From Propionivibrio limicola (GTDB taxonomy: Bacteria > Pseudomonadota > Gammaproteobacteria > Burkholderiales > Rhodocyclaceae), in the NCBI RefSeq assembly GCF_009469695.1, contig NZ_SSSR01000005.1:1-64000 (forward strand): a stretch of 64,000 bases of DNA, in the 5' to 3' direction. Position numbers and translations under genes: made by a program. The notes beneath the pieces were generated by a model. It saw only the letters and a list, made by a program, of their open reading frames with translations. It had not been told where the DNA came from and did no database searches. Shown here piece by piece: positions 38,735 through 46,831 of the stretch. Numbering within the stretch: the stretch's first letter is position 1; each line of letters starts with the position of its first letter.

Positions 38735-39514
38735 TTAGGTCCCGGTGAATTGTGGCTTCCGCTTCTCGCGGAAGGCATTGATGCCTTCCTGGTAGTCGTT
38801 GCTGTCGTACACAACACGACGCAGGCCTTGGGTACGCTCGAACAGTTCCGGCGTAATGGCGTGTGCGCCGACCAGCAGGCGCAACGACTCTTTCATGACC
38901 GAAATGCTGAGCGGCGAATTCGCAGCGATCTGCTTGGTCATGTTGAGGACAAACTCTTCGATCTCTTCCACAGGCTTGATGTAGTTGATCATGCCGAGGT
39001 TGAGTGCCTGCTGGGCCGGAACCGGCTGGGCTGTAAACAACATTTCCTTGATCACAGGCAACGGCACCATGTTAACCACCGTAACGAGGCCGCCGAGGTT
39101 ATACGGAACGCCGAGCTTGGCCGGGGTGATGGCGAAGGTTGTATCGGGTGTTGCAACGAGGATATCGCACGCCATGGCGACTTCGCAGCCGCCGCCCCAT
39201 ACACCGCCTTCGATCAGAGCGATCACGGGCGCCGGGAATTCCTGAATGGCGCGGATCAGAATTCGCAGCGGATCATCCCAACCCAACGGATCGCGGCCGC
39301 GGTTGGGAAGCTCACTGACATCGTGCCCTGCCGACCAGACTTTGACACCAGGCTGGGCACGCAAGATCACTGCACGGACATTCTGGGACTGAAATTCGCT
39401 CAGCGCGTCGGTAATTCCTTCAATCAGCGCCTCGCTCAGGGCATTTCTTTTTTCTACGTGATTCAGCGTAATTACACCGGTCGAGCCTTTAATTTCAGTC
39501 AATACAAGGGACAT
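38735..39514 (-). CDS. methylmalonyl-CoA decarboxylase (ScpB-like)
   Basis: 259 residues, crotonase fold. It resembles E. coli ScpB along its whole length (FSAGHDI-type WSAGHDVSELPNRGRDPL, VWGGGCEVAMACDILVATPD, TPAKLGVPYNLGG, RRVVYDSNDYQEGINAFREK, KRKPQFTGT end). ScpB decarboxylates methylmalonyl-CoA to propionyl-CoA; the GRDPL and VPYNLGG features separate it from enoyl-CoA hydratases. AGGAAA precedes the ATG. It lies behind the KdpE-like regulator. No mutase or CoA-transferase gene of the E. coli sleeping-beauty operon is beside it. Confidence 0.88.
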   Translation of the reverse strand: MSLVLTEIKGSTGVITLNHVEKRNALSEALIEGITDALSEFQSQNVRAVILRAQPGVKVWSAGHDVSELPNRGRDPLGWDDPLRILIRAIQEFPAPVIALIEGGVWGGGCEVAMACDILVATPDTTFAITPAKLGVPYNLGGLVTVVNMVPLPVIKEMLFTAQPVPAQQALNLGMINYIKPVEEIEEFVLNMTKQIAANSPLSISVMKESLRLLVGAHAITPELFERTQGLRRVVYDSNDYQEGINAFREKRKPQFTGT

Positions 39515-39555
39515 TTAACTTTCCTTTTTTTACATGAACAAACAAAACAAATGAA

Positions 39556-40245
39556 TCAGAGTTGGAACCGATACCCCACGCCAATCTCGGTCAAAATATG
39601 GCGAGGCTTTCCCGGTGTAGCTTCAATCTTCTGCCGCAAGTGACCGACATAAACCCGCAAATATTCGTGGTTCGCGGAGGCCTGCCCTCCCCACACCTGC
39701 ACCAGAAGCTGCCGATGCGTCATGACCCGGCCGGGATTCGCCGCCAAAGCCTGCAACAGACGGTATTCGATCTGCGACAAGTGCAGGAGTTGGCCGCCTT
39801 TGAGAACCTCGCGCGTAACGCAATTGATGGTGAAATCACCAAACTGAATTAACGGCGTACTCTCCTGATGTTGCACTGGAGCCCGGCGCAGCTGGGCGCG
39901 AACGCGCGCCAGCAACTCGGAAACGCCAAACGGTTTAGTCAGATAGTCGTCAGCCCCGGCATCAAGGGCAGCAACAACTTGTGACTCCTGCGTACGCGCT
40001 GAAATAACCAGAATCGGAATCGAAGACCAGCCGCGGAAGTCACGAATGAATTCAAGGCCGTCCCGGTCAGGCAATCCAAGATCCAGCAAAAGCAATTGGG
40101 GTTTTTGCTGGACAGCTTCATGCATGCCACGCGCAGCGGTGCCGGCTGTAATCAACTTGTAGCTATCACATTCGAGCGCCGAGACGATGAGCTCTCGAAT
40201 GTGGGGATCATCTTCAATCAGCAGCACAAGATCGGGAGCCAACAT
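39556..40245 (-). CDS. KdpE-like OmpR-family response regulator
   Basis: 229 residues from the ATG at 40245 (GAGGAG 5 bases upstream); the GTG at 40251 has no site. Receiver domain at 1-120 with Asp55 in LLLLDLGLPDRDGLEF and Lys in DYLTKPFG; winged helix at about 135-229 (HLSQIEYRLLQALAANPGRV, NHEYLRVYVGHLRQKIE). The match to KdpE is close, but no kdpFABC potassium pump is in the window. It overlaps or abuts its kinase gene. It precedes scpB and may control neighbouring acid-metabolism genes rather than potassium uptake. Confidence 0.9.
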   Translation of the reverse strand: MLAPDLVLLIEDDPHIRELIVSALECDSYKLITAGTAARGMHEAVQQKPQLLLLDLGLPDRDGLEFIRDFRGWSSIPILVISARTQESQVVAALDAGADDYLTKPFGVSELLARVRAQLRRAPVQHQESTPLIQFGDFTINCVTREVLKGGQLLHLSQIEYRLLQALAANPGRVMTHRQLLVQVWGGQASANHEYLRVYVGHLRQKIEATPGKPRHILTEIGVGYRFQL

Positions 40246-40247
40246 AC

Positions 40248-41771
40248 TCACTCCTCAGGTTGAAACACGGGGGGTGATTGGATAGGCAACAGCAAATGGA
40301 AGCTACTGCCGCCACCTTCGCGGTTATTAGCAAACAGTTGGCCACGATGGGCGACCGCAATGTCCCGTGCGATCGCCAAACCTAGCCCCGCGCCGGGAAT
40401 GCAGGACTCGGGATTTCCTCGCTGGAACAAGCCGAAAATATTCTCCTCCTTGCCGGGGGGCAAGCCAGGACCGCGGTCGCTGACGGTCACGTCGACAAAT
40501 TCACCTTGGCGACTCGCCGTAATCCGTATCTGAGTTTGTTCGGGCGAATACTTGCAGGCGTTTTCTACGAGATTCCAAAGTGCGCGTTCGATCAGCACGG
40601 CGTCGAAACGCAAGGGCGGCAAACCGTCCTCGATCCGGAGGTCGACGTCACGGTCGCAGGTGATGTCCGCTGCCTGCTTCAGCGTTGCTCCAATAACCTC
40701 TTCGACGGGTTGCCAAACCATGTTCAGCTCAACCTTGCCCGATTGAAGCTGCGCCATATCGAGCAGATTCGAAACCAATTGCCGAATCGACAAGGCCTGT
40801 GACCGCATACTCGACAGCAACGACGCCTGCTTTTCCGCTGCAAGATTGCGCCCCATCATCAGGACATCCGCCATCCCGACCAGGGACGTTAACGGCGTCC
40901 GGATGTCGTGCGACAACGAAGACAGGATGGTAAGCCGAAGATTCTGCGCTGTACTCTTCAACTCGTTGGATCGGGCCATCTCCGCGAAATGAGCTCTTTC
41001 GAGCACAACGGCAACGAAGGAAGCGACTGTTTCGGCGAGTTCGCAATAGCTACGCGACTCAACCGCTTCAGTGGTCACCGTAAACTGCAGCACGGCCTGT
41101 ACCCCGGTCGATGCGACCAACGGCAGGATGACAAAACTTTGCCCTTCCTTGAAAGAAGGCTTCGTCACCATATGCTGCTGTTCGAGACATTTACTGATCA
41201 GTGCTCCGGTAAGCGGCGAAGACTGTTGGTCGAATTGATCAGGTGTCAAGAACTCCGGTTCGATTGCGTACATGGTATTGATGAAGAACTTAAGCGTCGC
41301 CTGCTCGACATCCCCCGTCGTCTCCTGCCCCGCGAGCTCTTGTGCAACGTCGTTGAGCGCAGAAGAGCGGAAGGCCCTCTCCTCGACTGCTTCTGTGTAA
41401 GCATGCAGCTCTGCAGTCATATGGCCGACGATCAAGGCCACGATCAGCATGATCAACGCGGTCAGAAAATTCTGCCATTCGGTGATAGCCAGGGAAAAAT
41501 GCGGTGGCACGAACACGAAGGCGAACGCCAGCGACCCCGCCAAACCGCAAAAAATGGCGGGGCCTCGCCCGAACTTCACGCCGACCGCTACAACGCCAAG
41601 GACATACAGCAGGGCGATGTTCGAAAGATCAAGGAGCTCGCGAAACGGACTGATGAGCAGGGAACCGGAGACGACGCCGATCGCGGTCAACACATAACCA
41701 AGAAACCGGTTATTGATTACGGCACTGGCAAATGTCATCAAACCATTTCTCGATAGAGATGTTGCAACCAA
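40248..41771 (-). CDS. half-length KdpD-like sensor histidine kinase
   Basis: 507 residues from a TTG at 41771 with GGAG 5 bases upstream (ATG 11 codons in is possible). It starts at the DUF4118 membrane region (four helices, about 20-120: YVLTAIGVVSGSLLISPFRE and IALLYVLGVVAVGVKFGRGP), then a GAF domain, HisKA with His288 in SSLSHDIRTPLTSLVGM and an ATPase with ENACKYSPEQ, DRGPGLPPG and GAGLGLAIAR. Full KdpD is about 900 residues; the N-terminal KdpD and Usp domains that sense nucleotide or potassium are missing. Paired with the KdpE-like regulator. Confidence 0.9.
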   Translation of the reverse strand: MVATSLSRNGLMTFASAVINNRFLGYVLTAIGVVSGSLLISPFRELLDLSNIALLYVLGVVAVGVKFGRGPAIFCGLAGSLAFAFVFVPPHFSLAITEWQNFLTALIMLIVALIVGHMTAELHAYTEAVEERAFRSSALNDVAQELAGQETTGDVEQATLKFFINTMYAIEPEFLTPDQFDQQSSPLTGALISKCLEQQHMVTKPSFKEGQSFVILPLVASTGVQAVLQFTVTTEAVESRSYCELAETVASFVAVVLERAHFAEMARSNELKSTAQNLRLTILSSLSHDIRTPLTSLVGMADVLMMGRNLAAEKQASLLSSMRSQALSIRQLVSNLLDMAQLQSGKVELNMVWQPVEEVIGATLKQAADITCDRDVDLRIEDGLPPLRFDAVLIERALWNLVENACKYSPEQTQIRITASRQGEFVDVTVSDRGPGLPPGKEENIFGLFQRGNPESCIPGAGLGLAIARDIAVAHRGQLFANNREGGGSSFHLLLPIQSPPVFQPEE

Positions 41772-42104
41772 ATTGACTCCTTACCAGCGTAACAACACTT
41801 TCATGAACGACTTCAAGCTGGCAAAGAAATCAATTACCTTGACAGTTGCGTACTCTAACTGGGGAAACGCCCGGTTTTGTCCATAAAGCAACAAATGCGC
41901 GGACAAAAATGCCTCGCGCCAACACCATTATCGTTATCGACCAGCGAACACACCTGCAACACGAACTGCCGTCGCCAAGTGATTATCCGCTTACGATTTC
42001 TTTAACGAAATACCGATTCACAAACCTTGAAACAGCATTTCGTTAAAGGATTCGGCCCCCTCGGGGAGGCCGAATCCTTCGTGCGTACTTTAAAACCCGA
42101 TGAA
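41772..42104. other. 333-base gap with a long inverted repeat
   Basis: No supported gene. TTTAACGAAAT (42001-42011) and ATTTCGTTAAA (42037-42047) are a perfect 11-bp inverted repeat 25 bases apart. A terminator hairpin follows at 42046-42079 and shares its first bases with it. The left part should contain the promoter of the kinase gene. Confidence 0.6.
42046..42079 (-). terminator. hairpin after the MFS transporter gene
   Basis: AAGGATTCGGCC (42046-42057) pairs perfectly with GGCCGAATCCTT (42068-42079), with a short loop that can pair further. It lies 25 bases after the MFS stop on the minus strand. The U-tract is poor, but the 12-bp GC-rich stem is strong. Confidence 0.7.
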
Positions 42105-43439
42105 TCAGAGCTCGATACGCTTTACGTCACCAAGGATGAAAACGTACGAAAACACGCCAAGCAATGCAGCCGCGCCGACATACATCAGAGCGTAGAAAAA
42201 TGAACCCGTCGCCGAGATGATGAAACCGATGACCAGCGGCGTGAAAATACCCGCCAGGTTAGCCATGAAGTTGAAGAGACCGCCGGTCAGCCCCATCAGT
42301 TTCTTAGGCGCAACATCGGAAATCAGCGTCCAGCCGAGACCGACCATCCCTTGTCCGAAGAAAGCAATGGAAAGGATGGCAATCACGACCATATCGCTGT
42401 CGACATAGTTGGCAGCGATAATCGTTGAGGCAAGCAGAAGGCCGGCAATGATCGGAAGCTTGCGGGAAACGTTGGCCGACCCCGTTTTTTTGAGCAGCTG
42501 ATCGGAAACCCAGCCGCCGAACATGATGCCAAGCGAAGCGGCAAGGAACGGCATGACGGCGAAGAAACCGACCTTCAGCCAGCCCATGTGACGCTCGGTT
42601 GCCAGATAGGTCGGAAACCAGGTCAGGAAGAAAACAAGCACCGTGTTACCGGCGAACTGGCCGATACTGGCACCGATGATCTGCCGATACTTGAGCAGCA
42701 TGCCGACCTTTGCCCAGGAAAACTTGTTCGATTCCGAGCTTTGCACTTCCAGGCCGCCACCAGCAGCGATGTAATCGAGTTCTGCCTTACTGACCTTCTT
42801 GCAATCCTTCGGCTCACGATAAATCAAACCCCAGGCGATAGCGAAGATGATACCGACGACACCGGCAATGACGAACAGCGCACGCCATCCCATCGTTCCA
42901 AGTATCCAGAAGAGCAAGGGCGAGAAGCAGGCCAGACCGAGGTATTCGCCGACCGTGTAAATGGCGGTCGCGCGGGCACGTTCTTGTTGGGGGAACCAGG
43001 TGCTGACAACGCGGCTGTTCGTCGGGAAGCACGGAGCTTCGCTCATCCCCAGCCCGAAGCGGTACAAAAGCAGCGACTTCAAACCGACCGCCGCTCCTTG
43101 CAACCCGGTAAAAAGGGACCAGAAAAACAGCGCGAAAAAATAGGTGATTTTGCTGCCAAAGCGGTCAAGGAAAATACCGCCAGGAACCTGGGCAAGAGCG
43201 TACGTCCAGGAGAATGCGGAAAAAACAAACCCCATGATTGCGGCATTGATACCGAGATCCTGAGTCATCGACGGAGCAGCAATGCCGAGGATTGTCCGAT
43301 CGAGATAATTGATCATGGTCCCGGTTGCCAGAAGCGCAAGCATGCCAAAGCGCACGCGCGTTGCGCGCTGCTTGCCAGTCCTTTCCTCTACCACAGGCAC
43401 TTCGTCTTCCGAAGATACCGTTGTTGCTACGCTAGTCAT
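42105..43439 (-). CDS. MFS transporter, anion:cation symporter (ACS) type
   Basis: 444 residues, twelve membrane helices. ACS-family signs: MINYLDRTILGIAAPSMTQD in helix 1, FDRFG-type LDRFGSKITYFFALFFWS in loop 2-3, and RFGLGMSEAPCFPTNSRVVS in helix 4. Members carry hexuronates, galactonate, tartrate, phthalate and related acids by proton symport. The substrate here is unknown; a tartrate or other dicarboxylate would fit the dehydrogenase at 31293 and ScpB nearby, but that is inference. AAAGGG lies 8 bases before the ATG. Confidence 0.9.
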   Translation of the reverse strand: MTSVATTVSSEDEVPVVEERTGKQRATRVRFGMLALLATGTMINYLDRTILGIAAPSMTQDLGINAAIMGFVFSAFSWTYALAQVPGGIFLDRFGSKITYFFALFFWSLFTGLQGAAVGLKSLLLYRFGLGMSEAPCFPTNSRVVSTWFPQQERARATAIYTVGEYLGLACFSPLLFWILGTMGWRALFVIAGVVGIIFAIAWGLIYREPKDCKKVSKAELDYIAAGGGLEVQSSESNKFSWAKVGMLLKYRQIIGASIGQFAGNTVLVFFLTWFPTYLATERHMGWLKVGFFAVMPFLAASLGIMFGGWVSDQLLKKTGSANVSRKLPIIAGLLLASTIIAANYVDSDMVVIAILSIAFFGQGMVGLGWTLISDVAPKKLMGLTGGLFNFMANLAGIFTPLVIGFIISATGSFFYALMYVGAAALLGVFSYVFILGDVKRIEL

Positions 43440-43822
43440 GTTGAAGCCCTTTGTTTCATTGTTTTATTAAAAAACCATTCCGGCATATCCACCGGAACAA
43501 TCCCGGAATTCCATACATTCGGATTCCGATACCCTACACGGCAAAAATCAGACCACGCCGTCAGTTCGCTAGCCACTGCAAAGCCTTGGAACCGTGCGCG
43601 GGATACTAGAGAAACAGGTATAAAATCGCCATAAAAGTGAAACACACACACAAACCACATACAGAAACAATGTGTTATGCGCGACGCACCGTTTCCAGAA
43701 TCATCGCGAACGCCCGACAAATGAGCGCCACCCGCATCACGTTTGGTGATTCGCAACACAAACGTCTATGCTGAATTTGAAATCCCCGCCACTCGCCACA
43801 AAGACAACAAAGAGGAGTCATC
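43440..43822. other. 383-base divergent region, MFS/uspA
   Basis: No supported gene. The MFS side carries repeated TTCCG half-sites: TTCCGG (43478-43483), CCGGAA (43492-43497), CCGGAATTCC (43503-43512) and GGATTCCG (43521-43528), which look like an operator cluster. A CA-rich stretch lies at 43636-43660. AGAGGAG before 43823 is the uspA ribosome site. I see no certain -35/-10 pair. Confidence 0.5.
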
Positions 43823-44266
43823 ATGTTCAAACACCTTCTTGTTCCAACTGACGGTTCCCAGCTTTCTCAGGAGGCTGTTCGCCAAGCTGTTTCATTTGCC
43901 AACGAAGCAGGTGCGCGTATCACGTTCTTCTATGCCAAACCGGAATTTCCGGTGATTTACTACGGCGAAGGGGCCATGGTCGATCCGACGACACCGGAAA
44001 AATTCGAAGAGATGGCCGAAAGTCAGGCGCAAGAGATCCTCAGCGAGGCCGAACAAGTAGCCAGGGACGCCGGCGTTGAATGTGCCAAGCTCGCAATGAC
44101 GAGCGATGTTCCTTACGAAGTCATCATCGAAGCGGCCGAGAAAAATGGCTGCGATCTGATTTTCATGGCATCGCACGGGCGGCGTGGCATCAGCGGCTTT
44201 CTGCTCGGCAGCGAAACCAACAAGGTGCTGACGCACTCGACGATTCCGGTGCTGGTTTATCGTTAG
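43823..44266 (+). CDS. universal stress protein
   Basis: 147 residues, one UspA domain: FKHLLVPTDGSQLSQEAVRQ at the N-terminus and the ATP-binding end SHGRRGISGFLLGSETNKVL plus THSTIPVLVYR (G-x2-G-x9-G-S/T pattern). ATP-binding Usp proteins help survival in starvation and stress. GAGGAG precedes the ATG. It is convergent with the ClpX-like gene and divergent from the MFS transporter. Confidence 0.93.
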   Translation: MFKHLLVPTDGSQLSQEAVRQAVSFANEAGARITFFYAKPEFPVIYYGEGAMVDPTTPEKFEEMAESQAQEILSEAEQVARDAGVECAKLAMTSDVPYEVIIEAAEKNGCDLIFMASHGRRGISGFLLGSETNKVLTHSTIPVLVYR

Positions 44267-44285
44267 GCGGAAGATCGACGCAGGA

Positions 44286-44311
44286 GTGACGGCGACGAAG
44301 AGCGCCGTCAC
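44286..44311. terminator. hairpin between uspA and the ClpX-like gene
   Basis: GTGACGGCG (44286-44294) pairs perfectly with CGCCGTCAC (44303-44311) around an 8-base loop, between the convergent stops at 44266 and 44339. No U-tract follows, so it may stabilise mRNA ends rather than terminate. Confidence 0.5.
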
Positions 44312-44338
44312 ACAGGTCGTCAAACGACAGGTCTGCGC

Positions 44339-45367
44339 TTATCCTTGCTCCGAGGTAGCACCTTGGACACTCCGCTTGAAATAGCGCGGATTTTCAAACA
44401 GCGAGCCGATCTCGACACGCCCGATCTCAGGATTGTCAGGCACGACGTACAGAATCGGCGTCACCAATTCCTCGAATATGCCGCGCAGGCTGCGGGCGCC
44501 GGTTTTATATTCGAGAGCGATTTCAGCAATCTGCTCGAACACACGCGGGGCAATTTTCAGTTCAACGCCTTCGCCCCTCAGCATCGCAACGTACTGGCGG
44601 TAGATCGAGTTTTGCGGAACGCTCAATATCCTGACCAGCATGTCTTTACTCAGTTGGCCGAAGCTGGCGACCACTGGCAAGCGCCCCGTGAATTCGGGAA
44701 TCAACCCGAATTCGAATAGATCAGTCGGTTTGACCCGGCTGTTGAGCCGCTCCAGGATGCTCTGGTTGTCGCCCTCCGAGGTGGCAATAAAGCCGAAGCT
44801 GTGGGTTTTGGACATGATTTTCTCCAACCCGACGAACGCTCCGCCACAGATAAAAAGAATATTCGTCGTGTCGATGTACCGGCCGTTCCTCAGCTTGACG
44901 GGAGTACCTTCCATGATCTTCAGCAGCGCGTGCTGCACGCTCTCGCCGGAGGTGGCCGCAAACTCGCCGCTTTTCGCCTTCAACTTGTCGATCTCGTCGA
45001 TGAACACAATGCCGAGACTGGCCTTCTCGACGCTACTGTCCGCCTTGTCTACGAGACGCTCAAGAATCGCTTCGATCTCGTCATTGACATACTTTGTCTG
45101 CGCCAGCGAGGTCGCATCGGCGCTAACGAACGGCACCGACAGTAGACGCGCCAGGGTTTCGCACATCAATGTCTTGCCGGTACCGGACGGACCGATCAAA
45201 AGGACGTTGCTTTTGGCAAAAGCATCCCCCTTTTCGGCGGACAGCGATATTTTTCGGTAATGCGCATATACAGCCACCGAGAGAATTTTCTTCGCCTCGT
45301 CCTGACCAATCACGTATCGATCGAGGTGTCCGACGATGGCGCTGGGCGTCATTTCCTTGGGCAGCAA
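44339..45367 (-). CDS. ClpX-like AAA+ ATPase lacking zinc domain and RKH loop
   Basis: 342 residues from a TTG at 45367 with GGGAG 6 bases upstream; a GTG at 45421 is the alternative. The AAA+ module is clear: DRYVIGQDEAKKILSVAVYA, Walker A GPSGTGKT (59-66), Walker B VFIDEIDK (121-128), LFICGGAF, GLIPEFTGRLPVV and sensor 2 TGARSLRGIFEE. Compared with ClpX it lacks the N-terminal zinc-binding domain, the pore-1 GYVG is KYVN (92-95), the RKH loop between MEGT and YIDTTNILF is gone, and the ClpP-docking IGF reads FGF (191-193). It is thus a paralog that probably takes other substrates and may not dock ClpP in the usual way. The main clpX is not in the window. Confidence 0.85.
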   Translation of the reverse strand: MLPKEMTPSAIVGHLDRYVIGQDEAKKILSVAVYAHYRKISLSAEKGDAFAKSNVLLIGPSGTGKTLMCETLARLLSVPFVSADATSLAQTKYVNDEIEAILERLVDKADSSVEKASLGIVFIDEIDKLKAKSGEFAATSGESVQHALLKIMEGTPVKLRNGRYIDTTNILFICGGAFVGLEKIMSKTHSFGFIATSEGDNQSILERLNSRVKPTDLFEFGLIPEFTGRLPVVASFGQLSKDMLVRILSVPQNSIYRQYVAMLRGEGVELKIAPRVFEQIAEIALEYKTGARSLRGIFEELVTPILYVVPDNPEIGRVEIGSLFENPRYFKRSVQGATSEQG

Positions 45368-45483
45368 ATTGTTCTCCCTTTCGGCATGGTATCCGGAGAT
45401 ATTCCGGGAAGATCGGTGCACTATGCACCAATGATGCGCTATGCTTCAAACCAGTTCGAATAACTGGGCCAGGGGAAACAATC

Positions 45484-45924
45484 ATGTACGAATGGTGGCA
45501 CTGGATTGTCCTCGGGTTATGCCTTTGCATCGCCGAGATGGCTATTCCATCCTTTTTCATCATCTGGTTTGGTATCGGTGCGCTGGGCGTCGGTCTCATC
45601 CTTTTGATCGTTCCCGACCTCACGCTCGCCAAGCAACTGCTGCTATGGGCGATTTTTTCCAGCATTCTGGTTGGCATCTGGTTTCGTTACCTCAAACCAA
45701 GGACGATCACATCTGTCGGCACCTCGGCCGCCAATGTCATAGGCGAGATTGGCGTGCTCGTCAGTGATCTGAGCCCCAATTCGCGCGGCCAGGTGCGCTT
45801 CCAAAAACCGGTGCTCGGTTCCGATGTATGGGAATGCTACGCCGACGAGAGCATAAAAGCCGGCGAGCGCGTTCGTATCGTCAATGTTGAAGGCAGCTTC
45901 ATCAAAGTGGAGAAAACAAAATGA
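45484..45924 (+). CDS. NfeD-family membrane protein
   Basis: 146 residues from the ATG at 45484. Two to three membrane helices at about 5-70 (WWHWIVLGLCLCIAEMAIPS, LLLWAIFSSILVGIWFRYL) and a C-terminal OB-fold of the NfeD type (IGEIGVLVSDLSPNSRGQVR, GERVRIVNVEGSFIKVEK). NfeD proteins partner with SPFH proteins in membrane microdomains; the SPFH gene follows with a 4-base ATGA overlap, as in E. coli ybbL/ybbK (qmcA). Confidence 0.93.
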   Translation: MYEWWHWIVLGLCLCIAEMAIPSFFIIWFGIGALGVGLILLIVPDLTLAKQLLLWAIFSSILVGIWFRYLKPRTITSVGTSAANVIGEIGVLVSDLSPNSRGQVRFQKPVLGSDVWECYADESIKAGERVRIVNVEGSFIKVEKTK

Positions 45925-46781
45925 TTGGCACAACGATTACCTCCTTTGTATTCCTGGCTTTTGTCGTCCTCACCATCGCCAAAGGCGTGCGCATCGTGCC
46001 GCAGGGCGAAGAATGGATCGTGCAGCGCCTCGGCAAATACCGCGTCACCCTGTTGCCCGGCTTGCGCTTCATCATTCCCTACTTCGATACGGTGTCTTAC
46101 AAGGTCACGACCAAGGACATCATCCTCGACGTGCAGGAACAGGAAGTCATCACCCGCGACAATGCCGTCATCGTCGTCAATGCCATCGCCTTCATCAAGG
46201 TCACCGACCCGGTCAAGGCCGTCTATGGTGTCGAGGATTACGCCGAGGCCATCCGCAACATGATCATGACTACGTTGCGCTCGATCGTCGGCGAGATGGA
46301 ACTCGACCATGCACTGTCCTCGCGCGACATGATCAAGGCCCGCCTGAAAGCCGGCGTCGCCGACGAAGCTCTGGATTGGGGACTGACCGTCAAATCGGTC
46401 GAGATCCAGGACATCAAGCCATCCGAATCGATGCAGCGCGCCATGGAAATGCAGGCATCGGCTGAGCGGGAACGGAAAGCCATGGTCACGCGGGCCGAAG
46501 GAGAAAAACAGTCGATGATCCTCTCCGCCGAAGCGCGACTGGAATCCGCCAAACGTGATGCCGAAGCGCAAATCATGCTGGCTGACGCATCCTCACAGGC
46601 CATCACCAAAGTCACCTCCTCCTTTGGCGAAAACGAGTTGCCGATGCTCTACCTGCTTGGCGAAAAATACATTGCCAGCATGGGCAAGCTGGCCGAATCG
46701 GACAACGCCAAGATCGTTCTGCTACCGGCTGACTTGCAGAACACCTTGCGCGGCTTGTTCCAGAAGATCCCGAAGGCCTGA
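45921..46781 (+). CDS. qmcA: SPFH/band 7 protein (QmcA-like)
   Basis: 286 residues. N-terminal membrane anchor (about 3-22), then the SPFH domain (VPQGEEWIVQRLGKYRVTLL, DVQEQEVITRDNAVIVVNAI) and a long coiled coil (MQRAMEMQASAERERKAMVT). Stomatin-like proteins oligomerise in the membrane and modulate proteases and membrane proteins. Translationally coupled to the NfeD gene. Confidence 0.93.
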   Translation: MIGTTITSFVFLAFVVLTIAKGVRIVPQGEEWIVQRLGKYRVTLLPGLRFIIPYFDTVSYKVTTKDIILDVQEQEVITRDNAVIVVNAIAFIKVTDPVKAVYGVEDYAEAIRNMIMTTLRSIVGEMELDHALSSRDMIKARLKAGVADEALDWGLTVKSVEIQDIKPSESMQRAMEMQASAERERKAMVTRAEGEKQSMILSAEARLESAKRDAEAQIMLADASSQAITKVTSSFGENELPMLYLLGEKYIASMGKLAESDNAKIVLLPADLQNTLRGLFQKIPKA

Positions 46782-46831
46782 GATCGGCCGGCAAACAGCA
46801 AAATCGAAAGGTAGTTGGAAAGGTAGTCCGA

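Noticed and set aside
39556-41771. Potassium-responsive KdpDE system
   Set aside because: No kdpFABC genes in the window and the kinase lacks the N-terminal KdpD/Usp part, so potassium control is not supported here.
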